From the NCBI RefSeq assembly GCF_000422705.1, contig NZ_AUGO01000002.1, forward strand, positions 186,001 to 250,000: a stretch of DNA of 64,000 bases, read 5' to 3'. Under the pieces are notes generated by a model. It ran no database searches. It saw only the letters and a list, made by a program, of their open reading frames with translations, and was not told where the DNA came from. This document shows positions 26,013-34,551 of this stretch, piece after piece. Within the stretch, counting starts at the first letter, position 1. Each line of letters starts with the position of its first letter. This stretch comes from Flavobacterium soli DSM 19725. GTDB taxonomy: Bacteria; Bacteroidota; Bacteroidia; Flavobacteriales; Flavobacteriaceae. A program made the translations under genes and the position numbers.

Positions 26013-26534
26013 ATGAAAAATTTTAAAACAATTGGTTTGACAACTTTGACAACTTTATTCTTAGTACTTTCATCTTGCAGCTCAGATGATGGCGGTGGTG
26101 CTACAGGTTTGGCTTTGGATACTTATGTGAATGCAAAAGTTGATGGTCAAAATTTCGAAACCTTTTCGATTCAAGGAGTTTCTTTAGGAACGGCTGCCAG
26201 AGATGGTTCATTTGTGACAGTAACCGGAATTTCTAAGGCATCGGCTACTGCTACTGAGCAGAAGGTTATTACGATTGCTTTGATGGATGTTACAGGTCCT
26301 GGGACTTACACCGTAAATGCTACTACAAATGCTGGGGTTGTATCTTATTTCGAATCAGCTAACAATACAAGTTGGGAGTCTGGTAGTTGTGATGCAGGAA
26401 CAGCGACTGTGGTGGTTACTACTTTTAATACTGCTAAAATTGAAGGAACTTTCACGATGACAGGTGCAAACTCGGATGATTGTAGTACAAAAAGTATCAC
26501 AAATGGAACCTTTAAAGGAACCTTTATTAACTAG
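26013..26534 (+). CDS. DUF6252-like lipoprotein
   Basis: This 173-residue lipoprotein has the signal SSCSSDDGGG (Cys23). The mature part is all-beta with the family-like order of an N-terminal VNAKVDGQNFE strand, a central GPGTYTVNA, and a C-terminal AKIEGTFTMTG...ITNGTFKGTF. It is clearly related to the lipoprotein at 29689-30225. Both lie next to the two sensory modules, so they could be ligand-side partners or outputs of these kinases; this is an inference from context. Confidence 0.75.
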   Translation: MKNFKTIGLTTLTTLFLVLSSCSSDDGGGATGLALDTYVNAKVDGQNFETFSIQGVSLGTAARDGSFVTVTGISKASATATEQKVITIALMDVTGPGTYTVNATTNAGVVSYFESANNTSWESGSCDAGTATVVVTTFNTAKIEGTFTMTGANSDDCSTKSITNGTFKGTFIN

Positions 26535-26556
26535 GCTTCTATTCAAATCATGAAAT

Positions 26557-26580
26557 AAATACGGTCTTTTGGCCGTATTT
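26557..26580 (+). terminator. Terminator after the DUF6252-like lipoprotein
   Basis: A 10-bp stem (AAATACGGTC/GGCCGTATTT, one wobble) with a TTTT loop is followed by TTT and an AT-rich stretch. Confidence 0.7.
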
Positions 26581-26619
26581 TTTATCATAATAGAGTAAAA
26601 TTATCTAAAAAAAAACATT

Positions 26620-26910
26620 ATGATTATAGTATTGATGAGTCTGATTGTTGTGCTTGTTAGCGTCATTATTTATTTAATTTTAGATTTTTATAAGCAAAAG
26701 AAAATTTTTAGCGAGAAGATAGAGGTTTTAGAAGAAATCATTTTCCAAATTAGAAGAAAACGATTAATACAATCCGATCAACTCAAGCTAACAGCAGATT
26801 TTGAGGAGCATTTAAAATCAGCAAGAACAATTTTGAATAATGATATTTTTAAATTGAACTATGAAATGCTTGATTTGTTAAAACAAAAAGATATGTTAAA
26901 AAAACTGTAG
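26620..26910 (+). CDS. Small membrane coiled-coil protein, module 1
   Basis: This 96-residue protein has one N-terminal membrane helix (about 3-23) followed by a charged helical region predicted to form a coiled coil. It shares the order KIE.L...I, F...LK.A...LNN.I..L..E.L with the 90-residue protein at 32258-32530, so the two are paralogues. Both lie directly upstream of a TPR histidine kinase gene. It may be a membrane-bound helper of the kinase. I do not recognise a named family. Confidence 0.75.
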   Translation: MIIVLMSLIVVLVSVIIYLILDFYKQKKIFSEKIEVLEEIIFQIRRKRLIQSDQLKLTADFEEHLKSARTILNNDIFKLNYEMLDLLKQKDMLKKL

Positions 26911-26951
26911 TAATTATTCTTAAAATAATGAATATATAATACTCTTTTTGG

Positions 26952-26959
26952 TATATTTA
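26952..26959 (+). promoter_or_regulatory. -7-like box upstream of kinase 1
   Basis: TATATTTA is one base off TAnnTTTG and lies 19 bp before the ATG. A TATATTTAA block occurs at a comparable place upstream of kinase 2. Confidence 0.3.
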
Positions 26960-26978
26960 AAAATTAATTTTCGTTTTT

Positions 26979-28979
26979 ATGAAAAAAATGAATTATGCTC
27001 TTTTGTTGCTTTTATCCATATTGTACCTCCAAATTGGTTATGCACAAAATCCAAAACAAATTGATAGCATTCAACATCTAATTGCTACTACTACAAATGA
27101 TTCATTAAAAATAGATGCTTTAAATAAAATGGCGTGGCATTATATTTTTAATGATGCCAAAAAAGCCAATGAGTTTCTAAAAAAATCCGAAAAAATAGCA
27201 ATCAAATCCAACAATCATTATGGCTATAATGAAATTGTAAATATCAAGGGGATATTTATGGACATCAAAGGAAATGCAGATTCCGCTAAATATTTTTTCC
27301 AAAAGGCTTATCAATTAAGTAAAAAAAACAACTTTAAAACAATCGAGGTTCGAACGGTTAATAACTTGGGAATGTTTCATTGGAATACGGGAAAATTCAA
27401 AGAAGCATTAGATTATTTTTTCAAAGCTTTAAAAATAAATGAATCTCTGCCAAAGGAAAAACAAATTAAATTTTCGATTTTATACAATAATATTGGTTTG
27501 ATTTATCAAGAGATGCATCTTAATTATAAGGCGTTAGAATACCACAAAAAAGCCTATGAACTAAGGAAAAGAGATAATCAAAAGAAAGACCAAGCCAGCT
27601 CTTTAAACAATATAGGTATTTGCTATCATTCATTAGGACAAAATAAAACTGCAATTGTAACCTATAAAAAAGGGCTTGTAGTTGCAAAAGAGTCTCAAAA
27701 TGAGATCGATTATTATAAGTTGCTTGAAAATACCGGAAATGCACTTCAATCGGACGGACAATTTAAGGCCTCCATACCGTATTATATCCAAGTTTTGAAT
27801 CATCCTCCGACCGTTACCCTCAATCCTAAAACCTATGTTGGTGTTTATACAGGTTTGGTAGCTGCTTATAATGAGATTAAGCAACCTAATGAGGCTTTAA
27901 AATATGCCGAAAAAGGGATCGAAGTAATTCAAAAGCATCCTGACCTCAAAAGTTTTATTTATTCACTTTATCAATATACAGCTCAAAGCCACTATATGGT
28001 TGGAAACATCAAGGAAGGGGATCGTTTCAGTACTCTTTTTATCGAGAATGTCAAAACAACCTTCTCCGAAGAAAATGCTAAAAGCATTGCCGATTTGGAA
28101 ATAAAATTTGAAACAGCAGAGAAGGAAAAGCTTTTGGCCGAAAATAAAGCTGCACTCTTGAAAAGCCAGATACAAACCAAAAAGAAAAATTTTATTTTGA
28201 CGACGGTTTCAGTTTTGGCATTTTTTATAGCACTTGTAGGATTTCTAATTTACAGACAACAAAATCTAAAAAACAAACAACAAAAACAGGAGTTTTCACT
28301 CAAGTCGGCTATTTCACAAATCGAAACTCAGAATAAATTACAAGAACAACGACTAGCCATTTCTAGAGATTTACATGATAATATTGGAGCACAACTTACT
28401 TTTATAATTTCATCAGTTGATAATATCGAATATGCATTTGATATCAAAAACGAAAAATTAGACTATAAATTAAAAAGCATTAGCAATTTCACAAAAGCTA
28501 CAATAATAGAATTGAGAGATACCATTTGGGCAATGAATAGCAACGAAATAACATTTGAAGATTTGCACGCTAGAGTTCTCAATTTTATCGAAAAGGCCAA
28601 AGAAGCACAGGAAAAAATTGATTTTAAATTCCTAATTGATAAAGAACTTCATCAGTTGAAACTCACTTCAATTGTTGGAATGAATGTTTATAGAACCATT
28701 CAAGAAGCGGTTAATAACGCCATGAAATATGCAAAAGCTTCTAAGATTAATATCGAAGTTAAAAGCATTCAGAACAAAATTAGAATTGAAATTCAAGACA
28801 ACGGAATGGGTTTCGAGTTAGAAAATATAGAAATTGGAAATGGTTTACATAATATGCGAAAGAGAATAGAAGATATAGACGGTGAATTTTCGATTGTCTC
28901 TGAGAGCTCAAAAGGAACAAAAATAACGGCAATAATTGATAAACTTACATTTGATGATCAAGATAGTAATCGTAGATGA
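26979..28979 (+). CDS. TPR-containing sensor histidine kinase, module 1
   Basis: This 666-residue two-component kinase has a signal peptide (1-23, ending GYAQ), about seven TPR repeats at 45-370 that face the periplasm, a coiled coil, a membrane helix at about 403-424 (followed by IYRQQ), then a HisKA_3 dimerisation domain with the phospho-acceptor His466 in SRDLHDNIGAQLTF, and a HATPase domain (EAVNNAMKYAKA near 575; GMGF; GNGLHNMRKR near 620). The lack of a classical ligand domain suggests it senses a protein partner via TPRs. It overlaps the response regulator gene by 26 bp. Confidence 0.93.
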   Translation: MKKMNYALLLLLSILYLQIGYAQNPKQIDSIQHLIATTTNDSLKIDALNKMAWHYIFNDAKKANEFLKKSEKIAIKSNNHYGYNEIVNIKGIFMDIKGNADSAKYFFQKAYQLSKKNNFKTIEVRTVNNLGMFHWNTGKFKEALDYFFKALKINESLPKEKQIKFSILYNNIGLIYQEMHLNYKALEYHKKAYELRKRDNQKKDQASSLNNIGICYHSLGQNKTAIVTYKKGLVVAKESQNEIDYYKLLENTGNALQSDGQFKASIPYYIQVLNHPPTVTLNPKTYVGVYTGLVAAYNEIKQPNEALKYAEKGIEVIQKHPDLKSFIYSLYQYTAQSHYMVGNIKEGDRFSTLFIENVKTTFSEENAKSIADLEIKFETAEKEKLLAENKAALLKSQIQTKKKNFILTTVSVLAFFIALVGFLIYRQQNLKNKQQKQEFSLKSAISQIETQNKLQEQRLAISRDLHDNIGAQLTFIISSVDNIEYAFDIKNEKLDYKLKSISNFTKATIIELRDTIWAMNSNEITFEDLHARVLNFIEKAKEAQEKIDFKFLIDKELHQLKLTSIVGMNVYRTIQEAVNNAMKYAKASKINIEVKSIQNKIRIEIQDNGMGFELENIEIGNGLHNMRKRIEDIDGEFSIVSESSKGTKITAIIDKLTFDDQDSNRR

Positions 28980-29601
28980 TAATATTTTTCTTCAAAAAGC
29001 AATAGCAGAGAAATTGTCTTTTTTCGAGGACCTGACCTGTAGATTTACTGCAAATAACGGTTTGGATTTGCTCCAAAAGTTAGAAGCGAACCATAATATA
29101 AATTTGATTTTAATGGATATCGAGATGCCAAAAATGAACGGTATCGAAGCTACAGAAATTATCAAAACCAAGTATCCTCATATTAAAATTATCATGTTAA
29201 CAATTTTTGACAATGATGAAAATATCTTCAAATCCATAAAAGCTGGAGCTGATGGGTATCTCTTGAAAGAAGTGAGCCCAAACGATTTGCATCAGGGCAT
29301 TATTGAGACCCTAAATGGTGGAGCAATCATGACACCATCAATAGCTTTAAAAACCCTTAAACTTTTTAGAAATCCTCTGATAGTTGAAGCCAAAGCCGAA
29401 TGTGATGCAATAAAATTGACGCAACGAGAAATCGAAGTTTTAGAACAACTTAGCAGAGGCCTGAAATATAATAATATCGCTGATAATCTTATTCTTTCTT
29501 TGGGTACAGTTAGAAAACACGTCGAAAATATTTACACAAAACTACAGGTTCATAACAAATTAGAGGCTGTTGAAAAGGCTAAAAACAACAATCTTATTTA
29601 A
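28954..29601 (+). CDS. NarL/LuxR-type response regulator, module 1
   Basis: This 215-residue regulator starts at the ATG at 28954, which places IVIVDDN correctly at the receiver N-terminus; an upstream ATG at 28936 would add six residues of kinase-frame overlap. The receiver domain has Asp55 in LILMDIEMPKMNG and Lys at KEVSP. The LuxR-type helix-turn-helix (about 148-210) reads LTQREIEVLEQLSRGL and GTVRKHVENIYTKLQV. It is the cognate partner of the upstream kinase, and 26 bp of overlap implies coupling. Confidence 0.93.
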   Translation: MIKIVIVDDNIFLQKAIAEKLSFFEDLTCRFTANNGLDLLQKLEANHNINLILMDIEMPKMNGIEATEIIKTKYPHIKIIMLTIFDNDENIFKSIKAGADGYLLKEVSPNDLHQGIIETLNGGAIMTPSIALKTLKLFRNPLIVEAKAECDAIKLTQREIEVLEQLSRGLKYNNIADNLILSLGTVRKHVENIYTKLQVHNKLEAVEKAKNNNLI

Positions 29602-29688
29602 TATATAAAAAAATAGGGCAAATGCCGTATTGATTAGGCTTTCAGATAATTGCAATTTTGGAATACGTTTAACCAACAAAATTTTATC

Positions 29689-30225
29689 ATGAAAACACTA
29701 AAAAAAATCAGTACTCTAATTTTAGCAATTGCCTTTTCAACTTCATTTTTTTCCTGTTCAGGAGATGATAGTGGCGGAAATACAGGAGGAAGTGCAGCCG
29801 AAGGAACGATTAAGGCAAAAATAGGCGGTAGCAACTTTACTTCTATTTCACAAGGAACTACTGCCGTTAAAGTGGCGACAGGTGGAGCTTACAGTATTAC
29901 CATTCAAGGAACAGACTTAGGAGGAAAAAACATTCAGTTGATTCTAAATGGAGTGGATGGCGAGACAGGAACGTATGAAATCAGTCAAAATGCAACTATT
30001 TCGGCCATTGGAACTTACACAGAAGTAAACACCACCACATTTGAGTCGCAAACTTGGGCCGCTCCAAATGGAACAGATGCAGTTTCTGGATCAATTACGA
30101 TTAGTGAAATCACTGATACTAATATTAAAGGGTCTTTTAGTTTTACTGCTAGAAATCAGGAAGATAGTAATAACGTTAAAGAAGTTACCAATGGAGCTTT
30201 CAACGTTAATTTCATGGAATTTTAA
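29689..30225 (+). CDS. DUF6252-like lipoprotein, paralogue
   Basis: This 178-residue lipoprotein starts at the ATG at 29689, giving MKTLKK and a signal ending FFSCSGDDSGG. A longer frame from 29650 has no signal sense. The mature part matches the 26013-26534 lipoprotein in layout: a first strand TIKAKIGGSNF, a central ETGTYEI, and an end NIKGSFSFTA...VTNGAFNVNF. It is placed between the two sensory modules. Its function is unknown. Confidence 0.75.
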   Translation: MKTLKKISTLILAIAFSTSFFSCSGDDSGGNTGGSAAEGTIKAKIGGSNFTSISQGTTAVKVATGGAYSITIQGTDLGGKNIQLILNGVDGETGTYEISQNATISAIGTYTEVNTTTFESQTWAAPNGTDAVSGSITISEITDTNIKGSFSFTARNQEDSNNVKEVTNGAFNVNFMEF

Positions 30226-30244
30226 GGCGTGAAACCCATATAAT

Positions 30245-30275
30245 AACCCGACAATTTGATGAAGATTGTCGGGTT
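30245..30275 (+). terminator. Terminator after the second DUF6252-like lipoprotein
   Basis: An 11-bp perfect stem (AACCCGACAAT/ATTGTCGGGTT) with a 9-nt loop is followed by TATTTT. Confidence 0.75.
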
Positions 30276-30305
30276 TATTTTCCCTATAAACTTAAAAAAT
30301 AAGAA

Positions 30306-32150
30306 ATGAAACATATAGTAACCAAAATAGTTTGTGTTATACTTGTCGCTTTCAGTACACATCAACTTAGGGCTCAAAAAGCAGAAGCTCCTAATTTTAC
30401 CTACAACTTTGGCGGTAAAATTGATTTTATGAAACTAACAGATTCTGGCGTCTTAGTGGTGGCAAATGGCGATGGTTTTGCTGGAATCAAGCCAGGTCAA
30501 GACAAGCTCCATTTTGACTTTAACGATTATGGTAAAGTAAAAGAGGAGGAACTGGAATTTATTCCGATGTCTCCCTATGTGATTGTGGCTCAAGGTGGCG
30601 TTTTTACCTCTAAGAAAAGCGTTATCGATTTTGTAGCCGGAAAAAAACTGTTTGCAACCGAAGAAAATGGCTGGAAGTTAACCTATACCTGCAATATTGT
30701 CTTGCCACAAAACAAACTTGTGGTAAGCGGACAAAGAAAAGCTGCCGAACAATATGCAATGGCAGTGGCTATTTACGATTTGGTTTCTGGAAAAGAAGAA
30801 AAATTATTTAAGCTAAAAGGTGCTGCAACAATGGTAACAGGACGGCCTTTGATGGTTGGCGACGGAATAATTGTGCCAACGAGTAAATCCCTGATGCACA
30901 TTGATACAAAAAGCGGAAACATTACTTGGGAAACAAAAGTAGACGATATCACTTGGATGACGGCTGATGCAACGGGGAAGGAAATCTATGCTTTCGAAGA
31001 AAAACCGGGTGGCGATACCAAGATTCATAAAATCAGCAACACAGGTCAAGTTCTTTGGAAAGAAGCTCAAAAGGTGAAGGGAAAAGTAAGTAATTTTCAA
31101 ATTTTACCGCAAGGTTTAGCGGTTGTTAGCGATGTTGCCGATACAGGAAGTAAAAGCGTTTTTGCAGCTGCCGCTGAATCAAAAATTGGATTTATGAGTG
31201 CTGCAACCGGTGAAGATCTATGGGACAAGGCTCCAAAAACCAAAGGATATGTACAGCATTTTTATGTGATGGAAGACGGAATTTTATTTGGTATAAGAGA
31301 AGGCGGTATCAACAAGATTTCTTTTGATGGAAAAACGCTTTTCAAGAAGCCGTTAAAAACGGGAGAAAATATCCACACAATGGCTTTGACGCCAAAAGGG
31401 ATGATCTATATAACCGATACCGATGCAGACATCATAAACCTAACCACAGGTGAATCTATTTGGAACAAACCTATTAAATACAAAAAGGCCAAATCAGTTT
31501 GCAGTACCTATGATGCAAACAACAAGCGATACTTGATTAGTACTGGGGAGGAAATGCTAGCAATTGACGAGAATTCAGGCGATATTAGTACTTTTTGTAA
31601 TTATAAATTTGAAGAAAAAGAAACACCAACTGCTTTGCAGGTTAGAGATGGTGGCCTTCTGCTAACGTCAGATCAAAATGTAATGATGCTCAATTTTGAT
31701 GGTTCAAAAAAGTTTCATGAATACCACAGATCTCCAGGGAAGAGTGCTTTTGGTGCCATTATTGCAGGAGCTATGGCAGTAACTTCTATGGCAGTTGCAA
31801 CTTCAGCGGCTTATGAAGCGGGAATGAACAAAAATGCTATCGGGCAGTATAACGACCGAGGACAACAGGCAAAAAACATTCAGGATAGTTTTTCCCAAAT
31901 TGCCTCGGCTTCTTTTGCTGAAATGAACAAGCGTTTCAAAGCGACTGCTGCAACCGAAAATGCACAGTTTATATTGACCAAACTTGATGATGGAGTAGGG
32001 CTTGTAAAAGTTGATAAAGATTCGGGTAAAAAGCACAAAGAAATTGTGCTGAAGGACAAAAAACCAGAATATGTCGTAGATGAAATTGCAGGAGTTTTGT
32101 ATTACAGGGCAAACGATAAATCAATCTATGGATATGATTTGATGAACTAG
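30306..32150 (+). CDS. PQQ-like beta-propeller exported protein
   Basis: This 614-residue protein has a signal peptide (1-23, ending LRAQ) and propeller blades typical of PQQ-like repeats, e.g. LMHIDTKSGNITWETKVDD and TGEDLWDKAPKTKGY. It has no heme or quinone site that I can see. A striking insert at about residues 478-505 (FGAIIAGAMAVTSMAVATSA) is long and hydrophobic enough to be a membrane helix. It is followed by a helical linker and a final blade at about 555-614. The gene sits between the two sensory modules. Confidence 0.8.
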   Translation: MKHIVTKIVCVILVAFSTHQLRAQKAEAPNFTYNFGGKIDFMKLTDSGVLVVANGDGFAGIKPGQDKLHFDFNDYGKVKEEELEFIPMSPYVIVAQGGVFTSKKSVIDFVAGKKLFATEENGWKLTYTCNIVLPQNKLVVSGQRKAAEQYAMAVAIYDLVSGKEEKLFKLKGAATMVTGRPLMVGDGIIVPTSKSLMHIDTKSGNITWETKVDDITWMTADATGKEIYAFEEKPGGDTKIHKISNTGQVLWKEAQKVKGKVSNFQILPQGLAVVSDVADTGSKSVFAAAAESKIGFMSAATGEDLWDKAPKTKGYVQHFYVMEDGILFGIREGGINKISFDGKTLFKKPLKTGENIHTMALTPKGMIYITDTDADIINLTTGESIWNKPIKYKKAKSVCSTYDANNKRYLISTGEEMLAIDENSGDISTFCNYKFEEKETPTALQVRDGGLLLTSDQNVMMLNFDGSKKFHEYHRSPGKSAFGAIIAGAMAVTSMAVATSAAYEAGMNKNAIGQYNDRGQQAKNIQDSFSQIASASFAEMNKRFKATAATENAQFILTKLDDGVGLVKVDKDSGKKHKEIVLKDKKPEYVVDEIAGVLYYRANDKSIYGYDLMN

Positions 32151-32166
32151 AGTTTTGGGTGGTTGC

Positions 32167-32228
32167 AAAGTCCTTTTCGTGATGGCTAAATGGTGTAGGA
32201 CCGTTTCTTCAGAGATGAAAAGGGCTTT
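32167..32228 (+). terminator. Hairpin after the PQQ-like gene
   Basis: The arms AAAGTCCTTTTC and GAAAAGGGCTTT pair over 12 positions with one wobble around a 38-nt loop, followed by CTCCTTTTG. It is a plausible but loose terminator. Confidence 0.4.
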
Positions 32229-32257
32229 CTCCTTTTGTGAATTTTAATTGCAATAAG

Positions 32258-32530
32258 ATGATTGTAGTACTGATCTTGATAATAGTTGCTTTGATGTCGG
32301 CTATTGTTTTTATGAATTTGAGTATGAGGAATATGAAGGAGGTTCATCTTCAAAAAATAGAAGAACTACATTTGGTTATTTCGAAACTATCTAGAAATCA
32401 AAAAGTAAATCAAGAAAAAATCGATTTGGCCGAAGAATTTAAAGGTAATTTCAAAGCATCAAAACTGGTATTAAACAACGAGATTCTGTCATTGCAACAC
32501 GAATTTCTAGAAATCATCTCAAAAAAATAA
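32258..32530 (+). CDS. Small membrane coiled-coil protein, module 2
   Basis: This 90-residue protein begins at the ATG at 32258 (MIVVLILII); the earlier ATG at 32237 adds a polar seven-residue start that its paralogue lacks. One membrane helix at about 2-20 precedes a coiled coil. It matches the protein at 26620-26910 along its length, e.g. KIEELHLVISKLSRNQK and LVLNNEILSLQHEFL. It precedes the second TPR kinase by 88 bp, as its paralogue precedes the first, so it is a conserved module part. Confidence 0.75.
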   Translation: MIVVLILIIVALMSAIVFMNLSMRNMKEVHLQKIEELHLVISKLSRNQKVNQEKIDLAEEFKGNFKASKLVLNNEILSLQHEFLEIISKK

Positions 32531-32594
32531 TCTTACGAGTTATATTTTAAATTATAATGTATAAGTTTTATATATTTAACAAATTTAAATTATT

Positions 32595-32608
32595 TTTTCG
32601 ATCGAAAA
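32595..32608. promoter_or_regulatory. 14-bp perfect palindrome before kinase 2
   Basis: TTTTCGATCGAAAA is a perfect palindrome 10 bp upstream of the kinase start. It could be an operator. No copy was seen before kinase 1. Confidence 0.35.
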
Positions 32609-32618
32609 CGCTAAAAAT

Positions 32619-34544
32619 ATGAAGCAACTTTATGTTTTGTCACTATTGTTTTTCAATTTGTTTGCTTTTGGTCAGGGATTGTCTGTCCGAAAAATGGACA
32701 GTTTAAAATTGGCTGCTTCAAAGGGAAATGTCAATAATAGATGCAACTCACTTTTATTGTTGTCAGATGAGTATAGCAACACCGACTTGAATTTGTCTTT
32801 AAAATATGCAAAACTTTCGCTCGAAAAAGCACGATTAGCAAATAATGATACTTTAATTGCCGTTTCCTACAATTCAATTGCAAACACTTTTCAGTATAAA
32901 AGTCAGCTCGATTCAGCCTTAATTTTTCATAAGAAAGCTTTGCATTATCGAAAAAAGATCAATGATTCTTTGGGAATGGCAGACTCCTACAATAATTTAG
33001 GAATTACTTATGATTCGATGGGATTATTTTCGGAATCGTTGCATCAATATTTTAGGGCACTTTATTTTTATGACAAGAAGAAAGACTTAGAGAAACAGGC
33101 TATGACCTATACCAATATTGGAATAATTTATAAAACCCAAAAGGAATATAAAAAAGCATTTCAGTATTATAAAAAAGCAAATGATTTATATGTGAAAATT
33201 AAATCTGAGTTTGGCATTACAGTTTCATCGGGAAATTTAGGATCAATTCTAATTGATTTTGAAAGGTATGAAGAGTCGCTCCGATATTCTCAAATCGCGA
33301 AAGAAGGCTACAAAAAAATGGGTTATGATCGGTTCTTGGGATATCCCATTTCAAATATTGCAATAGTATATGATAGTTTACACCGATTCCAAGAAGCCAA
33401 TAAAAATTATATCCAAGCAATTCAGCTACATGAAAAGTACTTGAATTCATATGAAGTGGCTAATATTTGTAATGCGTATGCGAAATGCCTCATTAAGCAG
33501 GAAAAATTTGAAGAAAGCATATTGATATCCAATAAGGCAAAAGAATTTTCGAAGAAGGCAAATGCTTTTTTTTTGGAAGTAAATGCCAATAAAAATTTGG
33601 CTAAAGCCAATTCGGCTCTAGGAAGTTTCGAGCAAGCATATAAATATTCAAATTTATATATAACGGGAAATGACAGCCTTTTTGAAACGGAAAAAACCAA
33701 GGCCATTTTTGAATTGGAAACCAAGTATAATACCGAAAAAAAAGAAAAATTACTAATTCAAAAGGAAGCCGAAGTCAAGCATAGAAATGCCTTGCTAATC
33801 GTATTATCGGTTCTTGTATTTTCTGCTGTTTTGCTTGGTTATCTTTTTTATCGTCAGCAAAAACTAAAAAATAAGCAACAGAAACAAGAGTTTCAGCTTA
33901 AATCGGCTATTGCAAAAATAGAAACACAAAATAAATTGCAGGATCAAAGATTGAGTATTTCAAGGGATTTACATGATAATATCGGAGCCCAACTAACCTT
34001 TATTATTTCATCAGTGGATAATATCAAATATGTTTTTGATTTAGAAAACACCAAGCTCGACAGCAAATTGCAAAGCATCAGCAATTTTACAAAATCAACA
34101 ATCGTGGAACTTCGCGACACGATTTGGGCGATGAACAATGATGAGATTTCGTTTGAAGACTTGAGAATGAGGATTTTTAATTTTATCGAAAAAGCTAAAA
34201 TTGCTACTGAGGAAATAGACTTTAAATTTAATATTGATGAAAGCTTAAGTCAGCTAAAATTCACGTCTATCAAGGGAATGAATGTCTATCGATCTATTCA
34301 AGAAGCCATCAATAACAGTATAAAATATGCAAAAGCGACTGAAATTGCGATCGATGTAAAAAGTCATGGCGATGAAATAAGAATTACTATTTCAGACAAC
34401 GGAATTGGTTTTGATGAACACTTGATCGTTCCTGGAAATGGGATTCAAAATATTCGAAAACGAATAAAAGATATTGGAGGAAGGTTCGATCTGAAATCGG
34501 AAGTTCAAAGCGGAACAACGATAGTATTGACAGTTCCTAAATAA
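32619..34544 (+). CDS. TPR-containing sensor histidine kinase, module 2
   Basis: This 641-residue kinase has a signal peptide (1-19, ending AFGQ), periplasmic TPR repeats at about 40-350 (e.g. ADSYNNLGITYDSMGLFSES), a coiled coil, a membrane helix at about 391-411 followed by YRQQKLKNKQQKQEF, a HisKA_3 domain with His452 in SRDLHDNIGAQLTF, and a HATPase domain ending at 641. The transmitter half is strongly similar to that of kinase 1, whereas the TPR half differs more, as expected when sensing has diverged. It is followed 7 bp later by its response regulator. Confidence 0.93.
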   Translation: MKQLYVLSLLFFNLFAFGQGLSVRKMDSLKLAASKGNVNNRCNSLLLLSDEYSNTDLNLSLKYAKLSLEKARLANNDTLIAVSYNSIANTFQYKSQLDSALIFHKKALHYRKKINDSLGMADSYNNLGITYDSMGLFSESLHQYFRALYFYDKKKDLEKQAMTYTNIGIIYKTQKEYKKAFQYYKKANDLYVKIKSEFGITVSSGNLGSILIDFERYEESLRYSQIAKEGYKKMGYDRFLGYPISNIAIVYDSLHRFQEANKNYIQAIQLHEKYLNSYEVANICNAYAKCLIKQEKFEESILISNKAKEFSKKANAFFLEVNANKNLAKANSALGSFEQAYKYSNLYITGNDSLFETEKTKAIFELETKYNTEKKEKLLIQKEAEVKHRNALLIVLSVLVFSAVLLGYLFYRQQKLKNKQQKQEFQLKSAIAKIETQNKLQDQRLSISRDLHDNIGAQLTFIISSVDNIKYVFDLENTKLDSKLQSISNFTKSTIVELRDTIWAMNNDEISFEDLRMRIFNFIEKAKIATEEIDFKFNIDESLSQLKFTSIKGMNVYRSIQEAINNSIKYAKATEIAIDVKSHGDEIRITISDNGIGFDEHLIVPGNGIQNIRKRIKDIGGRFDLKSEVQSGTTIVLTVPK

Positions 34545-34551
34545 ATTAAAA

